Assembly (NCBI GenBank): GCA_018907035.1
Contig: JACCIC010000065.1
Coordinates: forward strand, 310,001 to 374,000
Direction: 5' to 3'
Length of the DNA: 64,000 nt
DNA from: Sycobia sp. Sy_11
Taxonomy: Eukaryota > Arthropoda > Insecta > Hymenoptera > Epichrysomallidae
Part shown: in pieces, positions 13,301 to 23,297 of the stretch
Layout of the letters: each line of letters opens with the position of its first letter
How positions within the stretch are numbered: the stretch's first letter is position 1
Made by a program: the position numbers and the translations under genes
Notes under the pieces: generated by a model
Databases searched by the model: none
The model's input: the letters and a program-made list of their open reading frames with translations, nothing else
What the model was told of the DNA's origin: nothing

Positions 13301-13466
13301 GAAGTGAAAATAAACTCGGCTATTTGTAAATGATCTCATTACTTTATGAAGCTGCATTTCCGATAAACATATTTATTTATTATTATTTTTTAGAGGCTTA
13401 GATATATTTGTGTAAACTATACATACATAAATAAAGAATTAGATATTAAAAAAAAATTTATTTTAG
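10368..13466. other. Intergenic region upstream of Lachesin
   Basis: This should hold the Lachesin promoter and 5' untranslated region. A GC-richer patch at about 10440-10780 contains a short near-palindrome at 10577-10606 (TATCGTATAC, spacer, GTATACGATA). The rest is AT-rich. Apart from the short frame at 12190-12318, entered separately, no coding segment is recognised. Confidence 0.5.
12190..12318 (+). other. Short coding-like frame, unidentified
   Basis: An open frame of about 43 codons starts at an ATG near 12189 and reads MFAKILLKVNGEKILVSAVK and onward, including PIVLCPVNSMHFLLI, in otherwise stop-dense AT DNA. It ends at a GTAAGT that could be a splice donor (about 12319). It lies 1.1 kb upstream of the SARA pseudogene on the same strand, so it might be an upstream exon of that relic, but I could not match it to the family. 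It could equally be chance. Confidence 0.25.
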
Positions 13467-14349
13467 TGAATTGTTGTATTAACAAAATATGTTGGAATAT
13501 CATTTCAAAAGGTTTAGCTTATGTTGATTAAGATGAAATAGTCTTCTTATTTGAGAAATTACGAGATGAATAAGAAATACCTAAAGATTTACTCTTACAT
13601 ATTAATCAAATTTATCATGAAGCCACTAAAGGTGATATAACATTCAATTGTTTACTCAATTCAATACAATACTCGTAGGTATAGGTATTTAATGCATATT
13701 TTTATATTAAATTTAGATAACACATTAATCGAGTATGGTACGTCAATACACCAATATGGAAATTTACTTGGATCTCGTGAACATGCAGGTTTTCTTTTCA
13801 TTAGACAGACCTTGCAGTATTTACAAAAAGTTATTGTTCCTCCTGCTCCTTTTCTAGTTGGACTTATAGTTCACAGGTACAATTAAAAATCAATAATTTA
13901 AATTATAAATTTTTAATTTATTTAATTATTAATATATTAATATACTAATATAGGTGGGAAACTCCTTGGGCTAAAGTATTTCCTTTACGACTTGTTCTAT
14001 GCTTGGAAGCTGAGTATCGTTATTATCTATGTCCATTAATTTTAGTTAAATTTAGGGATGCTGTTTATTTTGAAATTGGTCATACGTTTATGAAAATTCT
14101 AGAAAATTTTCGAAACTTTGCATATACTTTACCCAAGGTTCAATGAAACTATACATATGCAAGACAAGGCTACACATGTTCAATTTTCAAAAAAATCGAT
14201 ATAATCAAGTCATTAAAGGTTTAAATCATTCAAATGATCATGTACTAGCATTTGCATAAAATTTTAGTACTCAACCTGATTCTCACTGAGTATGCATGCA
14301 AACAAATTTGAAAGATGATAGCACTCATCAAACTCAAGCTATAAATATA

Positions 14350-15150
14350 TTAGGTGTTCAAATAAGTTTCCGCCGTTTTGAAAAGCTGGCGCGACCGATA
14401 AAATAACGTCGAAATTGACAGCTGTAAAAAGTCATATAATATATGTTGACATCTGGAAACAGTATAACCTTTTAATATCTCTCACTTTTTGCTAGCATCA
14501 CTTAGTTTTCATCGTGTTAAAATGATAAGTTTTGAGCCAAGTAAGCGTCATTTGCGGGAATTGTTAATTTACTTCTTTCATTTAAAGCAATTTGCAGCTG
14601 GAGCACATCCACTACTAATAGAAACATATGGTGATGTTATTTTGAGTGAGAGAAGTTCAATCAAACCATCACCGAGGAACGTTACCAACAGCAGCTGATG
14701 CAGATGAGCTGAGCATTGAAGATTAAAAGTTCACAATATGCCAAAAGCCACGATAGTCATTTTTCAGCATGACAATCCTCGGCCACATGTTGCAAAAATC
14801 GTAAAAGAAACGTTAGAAGCACTAAATTGGGACGTCATACTTCACCCGCCGTATTCACCAGCCATTGCTCCTTCAGACCTCCAGGTATTCCGGTCCATGA
14901 CTCATGGTCTTACTGAGCAGCACTTCACTTCTTACGAGGAATTGAAGAAATGGGTCGATTCGTGGATTGCCTCAAAGGACGAGCAATTTTTTAGACGGGT
15001 TATCCACTTGCTGTCCGAAAGATGGTCAAAAGTAGGAGAAAGTGACGAGTAATATTTTAAATGACATTATTTGTACCTTTTTTTACAATATTTTTTACAA
15101 TAATTTCTTATTTCTTTATAAAAACGGCGGAAACTTATTTGTACACTCAA
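14350..15150 (+). mobile_element. mariner element, internally deleted, inside the SARA pseudogene
   Basis: The ends 14350-14379 and 15121-15150 are inverted repeats of about 30 bp that share CAAATAAGTTTCCGCCGTTTT. TA duplicates flank the element (14348-14349 and 15151-15152), the expected mariner target. At about 801 bp it is shorter than the usual 1.3 kb, because the centre of the transposase is missing. SARA homology resumes directly beyond the right end. Confidence 0.9.
14489..15052 (+). pseudogene. mariner transposase, centre deleted
   Basis: The N-terminal piece (about 14522-14670) shows the helix-turn-helix start, RHLRELLIYFFHLKQFAAG and LLIETYGDVILSE. A short degenerate bridge with the YQQQLMQMS block follows in another frame. 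The C-terminal piece (14738-15052) has FQHDNPRPHVAK, which carries the second catalytic Asp, then HPPYSPAIAPSDLQVF with the third Asp, and WIASKDEQFFRRVI near the end. The segment expected to carry the first catalytic Asp is absent and the frames do not join, so it cannot encode an active enzyme. Confidence 0.87.
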
Positions 15151-16049
15151 TACAAAATGAACCTACAAAAGGTAAAACTTTGTGATATTTTATTAAAATA
15201 TTTAATGCTTTACAATAATAATAGCGTTATAATACAGTAACTAAAGCCAGTTTTATTGTGATTAATGGAGCATTAAAGTCCTCTATGGGACTTTCTGCAA
15301 ATTTAAGTATCTTAGAAGTTGGCTTAATGGTTCAAATTACGCCAGAAAAATGGAAGATCTGAAAGCTGCTTTTAAAAGTATGCAAGATTTTACTATTGGT
15401 TATGATCGGCAAGGTGCTCCAGAACCTGATAAATTTGTGAATATTAAGTGGTTAGAAAATGATACACAATTCTATTTTGGGTAAGTTTTAATTATGATTG
15501 TCTTCTATTTTACTTAATAAAATAATCTATATCTTGTGATCAGAGTGTATGGGAGGGGGGTGTGCTGTTGCTATATGTTTTGTTATTTTTCATTCAAATA
15601 TACTTTATATAATTTATAGTGTAAAGAGTTCTATTGATGGTAGATCTATGGATGGAAAACCATCTATCAGAGTACATAATGGAATAAATTTAGTGGGTAG
15701 AAGCAGATTCTTTCGTTGGACTGAAGTATTTATAATTAATGTATAGATAGGGTGTTGAAAGATAATAATATTTCATTTTGTTGATGCTTAGTAATGTTAT
15801 ATTTTAGTCGAACGATGATCAGCCATCTGGAATGCACTATCCTGTATAAATAAATAAACTATCTGAAAGCATAGCTTGTGCTACCTTTGCTGAATTGGTT
15901 AAATTACTAGATTGATTAGTTAATGCAGGACATACGAAAATTGCTGTGCGAGCTCCCATTCATTCAGATAACGAAAGTACTTCGCTTTTAATTCATTGCA
16001 ATAGTACTAAATAATTAAATATTTTAAATAATTAATAAAAATAAATTAC

Positions 16050-16245
16050 TTGATAAAAAATCTGCACGCCCGCCGACTCCGACCCGTAGCTCTTCTTAGA
16101 GATGCGCGAAGCAGTCGAGGGGAAAGCATCAAGGGGGTAGTTAGTGGATATGCTTGCACCTTAAGTACAGGAGACGTCCACGTACCCAGGGATGGGTCCC
16201 CGAGATCCATAAAGGAATTTTCTTCTCCTCTATATAAAAAAAAAT
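16050..16245 (+). mobile_element. Possible 3' end of a non-LTR retrotransposon
   Basis: A GC-richer block of about 190 bp ends in an A-run (16230-16240) and is sharply bounded by AT-rich DNA on the left. This looks like a 5'-truncated LINE 3' end with poly(A). No protein motif was recognised and no target duplication was resolved. It might instead belong to the adjacent LTR remnant. Confidence 0.35.
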
Positions 16246-16781
16246 TATAATGTTGATTCATTGCCGGGCGAGAATTACTGCACTCGATTCCTCTCTTACG
16301 GCGTTAACTAGGCTGCTCCAGGCAGCGGCTTTACGATAGTCCTATCATTCTCAAGGACGACCCTAGCGACATCCCTGAGAGGATCGCCGACTTTCTCTCC
16401 AGTTGTTCAGCTCTCATAATATTGACCATCGTACCTGAGTCAATCAACGCTGTAACTTTTATTCCCTTGATGACGGCTTCTGCATGGTCGCGAAGTTGTT
16501 CCCACAATTTTGCTCCTATTTGATTGTTCCCTACCGATCCGTTCTTCTCTTTGCAATCCTTTGCTAGATGACCGGGCATTTGGCATTTGTAGCAAATTAT
16601 CCCTTTTTGTCTATTCGGGCACTGCTTTCCCATATGGCCGTATCTTCCACCGTTAAAGCATTTGCCGTCCTTATGTTGTCGTTTCCTTTCATCCGCCGGC
16701 GGGTGTAATCTCCGTGGTTCCTCTCTCCTTCCTGAGTGGCAACTTGTAAGGAAGCGCGAGCGATATCTTTAAGTAAAAGCT

Positions 16782-16893
16782 GTTATTTAATAAAAGCTTA
16801 TACAATTATATCTTGTGATTAATTATTCGAATTATTTATATTGGTTGAATGACTATATAAATTATTACATTTGATAAAGATTCTACATATTCA

Positions 16894-16952
<59 letters not shown>

Positions 16953-17391
16953 CCGAAGCAGTATTCGTCCATTTCACATTATGTATTTATGTCACACTAT
17001 TGCCTTTACACGATCAGACCGCATACGTCTCGTCTATCTCGTTACGCACCTTAATGTTCTGCACTCGCTGCCGCTGGCGCCTTACAACCGGAGACTCCTC
17101 CACAGTTCTGATATGATTGTTCAGTTTCTTGGATCCTTTCGTGTCTTCGTTACAACTCCTCGGTCATCTCATTCCCAGGATTATGTGCCCGGTTTCGTGC
17201 GACCAGCTCGGCGGTCGGATAGCGAGAGAGCGACGCGCGCTCTTCGCCTTTAGTCAATCCCTACGAACCGGCTTCCTCAGTGTTGCCGGTTCCTTCTAAT
17301 TTATTGTTTACCCCAAAACCTTATTCTATGCGCGGTTCAATGTCGTACATTTAAATTAATATATCGAATATTATTTGAATCGTTACAAACT
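16782..17391 (-). mobile_element. Possible solo LTR or other insertion within gag
   Basis: The gag frame is lost between about 17391 and 16782 and resumes near the zinc knuckles. On the minus strand the segment could begin TGTAACG and end AATAACA, with a GC-rich centre and a 46-bp (TA)n tract at about 16903-16948, compatible with a solo LTR. I could not see a clear target-site duplication, so the borders and type are tentative. Confidence 0.3.
16899..16948. repeat. (TA)n microsatellite
   Basis: A pure AT dinucleotide run of about 48 bp, read directly. Confidence 0.95.
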
Positions 17392-18889
17392 TTGAAGTGC
17401 GCTTCTAGCTATTTTATAGATAGTTAAAGCATCTTTTAATTCTTCAAATGTTGTGCATGCATACAAGTACACTTTTTGTAATCCCTCGCTTGAATTCCGT
17501 CGACGAGATATTTCAAAATCAGTTTTTCTGGGTCATCGCCTCGAGTGCAGATGGTCATTATGTGAAGCGCGTACAGACTCACTTCTCGAGGACGTGGTGC
17601 TGCTCTAATTGACGTTCAAAGGAGCTCTTTAAGCAGCGCTAAATCCCCTCCCATGTGCGGGCCTTCCATTGTGTATACTTGCATTTCTCCGCCGAGCCCG
17701 TGAGCGCTCGCTTGGCTGCAAAGCACATATCTTGTTCTATCCATTTGTTTACGGTGACCATCTCCTCGACCACACTAATCGAGGAAGCAATGGGCTGAGT
17801 GTCATCCTGTTCAGAGAATTTTGCTAGTGCGTCCGCTTCATCCTTGAAGGAGACCCTGGGTTGATTCGTCCTTTCCTGCTGTAGTGCCGTCAGTATTTGG
17901 TGTAAGATGCTTTGACTTCGATGGCCGTATGCCGGTTGTGATTGCAACGCGTACGATGTGCTGACGCTCGGAACAGACGGCTAGTTCGGGGATACTGTCG
18001 GCGAGGGCTGCCCCTGTCCCCAAGATCCCACTGTTGATACACCACCTGCCGCTCCCGAGCCCCAGATATAATGATTTCCTGCCACGAGCTGCTGTTGCTG
18101 CACGGGCTGTAACTGCTACAGTTGTAGCTGTAGGCGTGTTAACTGTTCTTGGTAGCGCTTCCCATCCGCGTCTATGGCGGCTTTCGACTATAGGCGGAAC
18201 CCTTCTTCTTGTTGACGTGACGCTTCCAATTATAGCATGGTCCTCTCGGCCTGCTCCTTCGCCGCTCGCAGCTCTGAAATGAGTCTCTGCATCTGCTGGT
18301 GCTGTGCATCGTTTTTTTGCGAAGTGTCCATTTGCTGAACGTTGTCTCCTAAATTGCCGTTCGCCATTTTTCGACTACCTCGCTTCCGTTTGAAAACTTC
18401 AGGCTCTTTGGGAAAACCTCTCCAATTGCAGCGTTCGTACAGACTCCTTCACTATCCTTGACGGCAGCACCCTCACCAAAGATTTCCGCTTCCTGCTGAT
18501 GATTTGTGTTGCGTTATCGAGCGATATCTGAGTTCCGCAATCTTCTTTGACTTGAGACGCCACTGCGCTCTCCTTTCCTTATATGGGACGACTCCCTTAC
18601 TAAAGCTGGAACGACCGTCTATCGATATGGTACTGTGAATACTTGCGAAACCGTGGACTCGTATACGTATACAGTTCATGCAAAATCAGTCTCCAATATT
18701 TCCTGACTTCTCCGTAGAATTCTCCTTTTACAATCGGCCGCTTACCGATGATAGAGTCGACGCACCTGTCGACTTAGCTGCTCCTTGACTCTCCGTGCTT
18801 TCGGCCGCCTACCGATGTACCAGCTGCTTCCGTTGTTAATTTTTCAAACTTTTAAGTTTACCTGGATCCCTGCTGAGCCCCCACTTTTT

Positions 18890-19265
18890 GAAACAAACTA
18901 ATTATTCAGGATTGCAGAAATAGTAAAACTTTAATGTTGATTTCATTCACTTCTATCTACGCCTCTTGCATGGCAACTGTTCGCTGAGAGAGTGGACCCT
19001 GCGGTGGTTCTTCCGTCTATTTATAGACTTGGCCCTTCTCTTGAGTCGTTGGCCAATCGGTTGTGCATATACTTCCACTGGGGTTTTTCGTCTCCGAGCG
19101 TGGTTCTGTGTTCGTGCGGAGCAGCATCAGCCGAAGAGCGGTTTGCGTGTGAGAGCAGAAAGTATAAGGGAGTGGGGGTCGGGAGTTTCCACGCCATAAT
19201 GTCTAGGGTCTCTCCGTCATTAGCATGGTGGCGTGCTCCGGTATATTCTCACAGATACATACATT
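18890..19265 (-). promoter_or_regulatory. Putative 5' LTR of the retrotransposon
   Basis: On the minus strand this block contains a TATA-like TCTATAAATAGA (complement of about 19016-19028) and ends near TTTGTTTCA. It is followed by a GTGGGGGCTCAGCAGGG stretch (about 18870-18888) in the position of a primer-binding site and leader. Without a second LTR copy the borders cannot be confirmed. Confidence 0.4.
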
Positions 19266-19424
19266 TTCTTCAGATTGTTGGTAAAGTAACTACCTTATTT
19301 TTTTTATTTTGCAAAAAAAATCTATTATTGAATCCTGATGTGTAGAATCTGGTAGAATACGTGGTTAAAATTTGAAGACATTCGGTACAGTAGTTTCGGC
19401 GCCTATAAAGGACATACATTCCCT

Positions 19425-19462
<38 letters not shown>

Positions 19463-19562
19463 ATATATATTATATATAGATAATTGAAAAAATTGGTAAA
19501 TATAAATTTTGAGTTAAAAAGGAACCCCATATTCCCTATATTCCCTATTAGTTTACAGGAAA

Positions 19563-19603
<41 letters not shown>

Positions 19604-19734
19604 ATATATATATATATTTCTGTATTGTGTATTGGTGTAAGTTCTTTAAAAACATAATTGTTCCAGATAAAATTTTAGGATTAAGAAAAGAGAATCCTCT
19701 AATCCCTCCTATATAATATTATATAGAGAGAGAA

Positions 19735-19801
<67 letters not shown>

Positions 19802-21489
19802 CAGAAACACATGCTTTTTATTTCGCTAATTTAATTTCTGTCGTGCGTCCCGCGACGCACTCATTTCTAGTTTTTTTTTAGATAATGCTCCACCTGCCTG
19901 ACGAGGTATGAACTAAACTCAAGTAGTTTGATATTCGGGTTGAATATTCAACATGCAGCTAGGTCTCAGGACCTTAACCTTATAGGGATTTAGTTCAGTC
20001 TAGTTCAGTTTCAGCTGGTTTCAGTTGTTGATTTATATCTGTAACTGTCGACTTTTTGTTTTTATTATTATCCTTGTTGCTATCCAGTTCTGCCTATTAT
20101 TTATCATCTCAACCATAAATTGAATTATAAAACTTTTACAATTAATTCGTTTAATACTTTCAACTGTAGTTCTAAAATTCGTATTAATATTAAAGAATAA
20201 TAATCAATATAAACTTCATTTGTAAACGTAAGTTCTAAATAATAATAGTTTATGAAGAAGGAAACTAATCTGTATTTAAATTACCTTTGCTTCAAACAAG
20301 TGATAGAAATAGTACAGTATTTCATTTTTATCCAAGTCCTTGAAATTATTTCCAAACAATCTTATGTGTTTAGATTTTTTTGCCATATTTAAGGTTTCTA
20401 TTGCTTTTAACCTATAGCCATATACTTTATTAATTCACTGAATGTATTATAACAATATTTTTAGTGTTTTTAAATATGTTTAGGTTTCTTAATTTTTGAG
20501 AATTATTTATTTTATTTTTTGAAGTTCTAGAAAAGTTTAATTTTCTTATTGTATTTATTATTAGATATATATTATTTATATTGTAAGTTTTTCACAACAT
20601 TTATGAATTAAATTAATTATAGAAAATAAAAATTTTCATTCTTGTTGTTAATAAATACTGTTGCTTCCTTTAGATATATATCTTTTATAAACAATAAAAA
20701 TGTTTAATCAATTCTTTTATATTCATTAACCATAGTTTTAATTTTTAATCGATCAAATATGCTCTTTATAATAGTTGTTATTTAATAATAATCTATTATT
20801 TACATAATAAAAGAATTTCTTCAGCATTACTTAAAATAATTTACAATACACTGCTATCAATAACAATATATAAAATAAATTTTTTGACAACATACTAAAT
20901 AAATAAACATTAATAAGCTTACAAACTGTATTTTCTAATTTTAATAAGACTTATATTATTTTAATATCATTCAAGTCAGATAAATTGTAAAACCTTAATA
21001 TATTTTTCTAAATTTTGGAATTTTTTGGAGACACATATAGTATTTGCATAATTTTGTAGTGTTTGTAATTGAATTCGATGTACATATATATTATATATTT
21101 TAGTAAAAGAATTATGTAATATGTACAATAATATATAAATCAATAAATTTTGTAATAAATAAATAAATATGTATTACATTTAATTACGATTTTTCCATAA
21201 CTAATAGCAATAAATAATTTCTTTAATTTTTATAAGCTTTTACATTGTATGTATTACTTGCAATCTTTTTGCATATTTTTGTTACTCCTTGAATACAGAC
21301 TTCAATGAAATTGAAATCAAATTTAGTATTATTTTATGGTTGCAGATTGAGAAATTTTTATTATGATTTCAAATATTCTAATAGCATAATTTCATAATTT
21401 TGCTTTCTTCGGTATATAATATTTAGTAAAAATGTAATAGATTGCTTATAGCTGAAAATTTATATTTTTTTTAGCTTAAAGGTGTAATT
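19266..21489. other. Microsatellite-rich intergenic region
   Basis: It holds (TA)n runs at about 19427-19488 and 19568-19615, a composite (TA)n(GA)n at about 19736-19799, and then 1.7 kb of AT-rich sequence without recognisable coding segments up to the THAP gene. Confidence 0.7.
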
Positions 21490-23297
21490 ATGCCAGTTAC
21501 TTGTGCATTAAAGAATTGCTCAAGTAGTACCAAACAGGGAATAAAAATGAACCGTTTTCCAAGAGATCCTGTACGTAGAAACAAATGGATAAAAAACTGC
21601 AGATTATTCGGAGGAATGAATAATTGGTTACCAAATAATTATTCACTTTTATGTGAGGTACACTTTTTTAATTTAAATAGCTGTAAAATTATATATACTT
21701 CATTTTCATTATATAGCTCTTCTGCTCATTAAACTTTTTAATATTATCTAATGTATTCATAATAAAATAATAACTGAATATACATGAAACAAGATTTATA
21801 ATTCATTATTTTACTTTAAAATAGTAATGATTAACGTATCAATTTCTGAAATAGAATATAATAATAATTTTTAATCATTGAATTATATATTACTCTAGTA
21901 TCATTTTATGCCTGATATGTGGGAAAAAGTACGGGTAGATGGAAAAAAGAAATTAAGACACAATGCACTACCAACAATATTTGGAGGTGTCATTCACGAA
22001 ATAATAGAAGAAACATATGAAGGTTTATATTATTTTTATTTAGAACTGAGAAATGCTATAAAATTTTGTTATCATTTTGCAGTAGTTTGCACAGATTAAT
22101 TTTTATTTATATAGAATAATATAAAAAATTAATTGAAGTTTGACTGTATATTTGGTGTGCAGCAATATTTTCTTATTATCTTATTTATACCAAACTTAAA
22201 CAATACAAAAATCTTAATTGATATTCTATTTGATTTTCCAGAATGTGATATGAATATAGATATGAATGTCGAAGTAGACTCGACAGAAAGATATTTTCAA
22301 GAAAATAGTGAAAATGATTTTGAAGATGAAAACTTTATCGTGAATAAGAAAAAGAATTTTGCATGTATTGGTGAGAGAAAATATATCATCAATTCCTTTT
22401 TTATAATATGAAAAAATTAATCTATAAAATTATTGAATATTATCTGTATTCAATATTTTTATTCAAAATTACAGTACGAAATCACCCATAAAAATTGCTT
22501 AATTTAAAGAATTTATTACTTAGCTTGCAAACGTTCTATTAGAACTACTTTCATTAAAAAGAAGTTTAAAATTATTAGATGATTAAGCCTTAAATTTTCG
22601 ACTAGTTATAATTCTAAATTATGTGATCTTGAATTTTAAATCTTATTATTAGCAAAGAAAAGACAGAACGTTTTTTTGAAAAAGGAAGAGAAGTAAGCTG
22701 AATGTTTTTTTGAAAAAGTAAGATCAAGAATTATACAGACCCTTCATTTAGATGACTTAAGATCACACAATTATGGGGTTTAACTATTGATAAATATAAA
22801 GGTAGGAACAAAAAGTAAAAATTTCAAGGTTTCTTGTTTTTACAAAATAGATATTGTTATAATATTCTAAAGCTAAATAACTGATGGTTGAAATTGAGCA
22901 ATCTTTTACTGTTGATGAAGTGTTGTGATTTTTTTTGGTGTGGTGTAGCTTAATCATTATTTATGATTTTTCAGAAGTCAGTATGGTTGAAATGAAAACA
23001 AAATTAGATAAGGAAAGCAATATCACAAATATTGAAGATAATTTCGAAGATATTGATGAGATAACAGTTTTGAAGGAAAAAATTAAACATTTAGAAAAAA
23101 TGTATATAAACAGCGAAAATTTAAGAAAAGAGATGATGAGCATGTATGAGAAAAAAGTGAAATCTCTTACAAAAGAGATTGAAAATCTTAAAAATCTAAA
23201 AAAAGACATAAGTAATGATCAAATCCCTTTTTTGTCAAACAATTTTAATAAAGGTGAAAATAGTCGAATGAAATATATATCAAAACGAACTAATTGA
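21490..23297 (+). CDS. THAP-domain protein with C-terminal coiled coil
   Basis: Putative sequence-specific DNA-binding nuclear protein of 247 residues. Exons 21490-21657, 21899-22022, 22242-22370 and 22975-23297 join in frame (phases 0, 1, 1) with GT/AG borders and end in TGA. The THAP zinc finger spans residues 1-84: Cys5, Cys10, Cys55 and His58 form the C2CH set, with FP at 23-24, Trp33 and the closing ALPTIF at 79-84. The middle (about 100-140) is acidic. The last exon encodes a Lys/Glu-rich heptad-like stretch (about 155-225), typical of dimerising coiled coils in THAP proteins. The start ATG follows TGTAATT and is chosen because MPVTC-type starts are usual for the domain. No THAP9 or P-element transposase domain follows, so it looks like a host gene. 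Which THAP family member is unknown. Confidence 0.85.

Larger units (their letters stand above)
13467..15980 (+). pseudogene. SARA/ZFYVE9 C-terminal domain pseudogene, introns kept
   Basis: SARA is an endosomal FYVE protein that presents Smads to TGF-beta-type receptors. This copy covers much of the conserved C-terminal domain. Exons: 13467-13876, 13954 to 15480 (interrupted by a mariner at 14350-15150), 15620-15740 and 15808 to about 15980, each with usable GT/AG borders. Recognisable blocks include [157 protein letters not shown] and NAGHTKIAVRAPIH. It is dead: in-frame stops follow LAYVD and LRDE and recur after LPKVQ and DYPV-like positions, several frameshifts occur, and homology fades before the usual C terminus. 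Retained introns argue for a DNA-level duplicate rather than a retrocopy. No FYVE zinc finger was seen upstream. Confidence 0.88.
16331..18367 (-). pseudogene. Retrotransposon gag-protease, disrupted
   Basis: Reading starts at an ATG at 18367 (MANGNLGDNVQQMDTSQ), followed by a Gln-rich coiled segment with internal stops (for example after ERTML). Next come a capsid-like region ending in CFAAKRALTG (17947-17639) and a frameshifted continuation with LILKYLVDGIQARDYKKC (about 17560-17450). After the interruption come two zinc knuckles. The distal one, CYKCQMPGHLAKDC, keeps the CCHC spacing 2-4-4. The proximal one, CFNGGRYGHMGKQC, has lost its second cysteine. The ALIDSGTMVN motif is the aspartic protease active site (about 16445-16416). 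The copy is non-functional. Confidence 0.82.
16260..19265 (-). mobile_element. LTR retrotransposon remnant (gag to protease)
   Basis: On the minus strand the order is: a GC-rich promoter-like block (19265-18890, putative 5' LTR), a leader (18890-18368), a broken gag (18367 to about 16550), and the start of an aspartic protease (about 16445-16331), after which the element stops. Reverse transcriptase, integrase and a 3' LTR are absent, so it is truncated. A 0.6-kb foreign-looking segment interrupts gag. The gag zinc knuckle followed directly by the protease suggests a Gypsy-type element; a BEL type cannot be excluded. Confidence 0.72.

Noticed and set aside
22961..23209. Phe/Ser-rich minus-strand frame
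   Set aside because: It is the antisense of the lysine-rich coiled-coil exon of the THAP gene.
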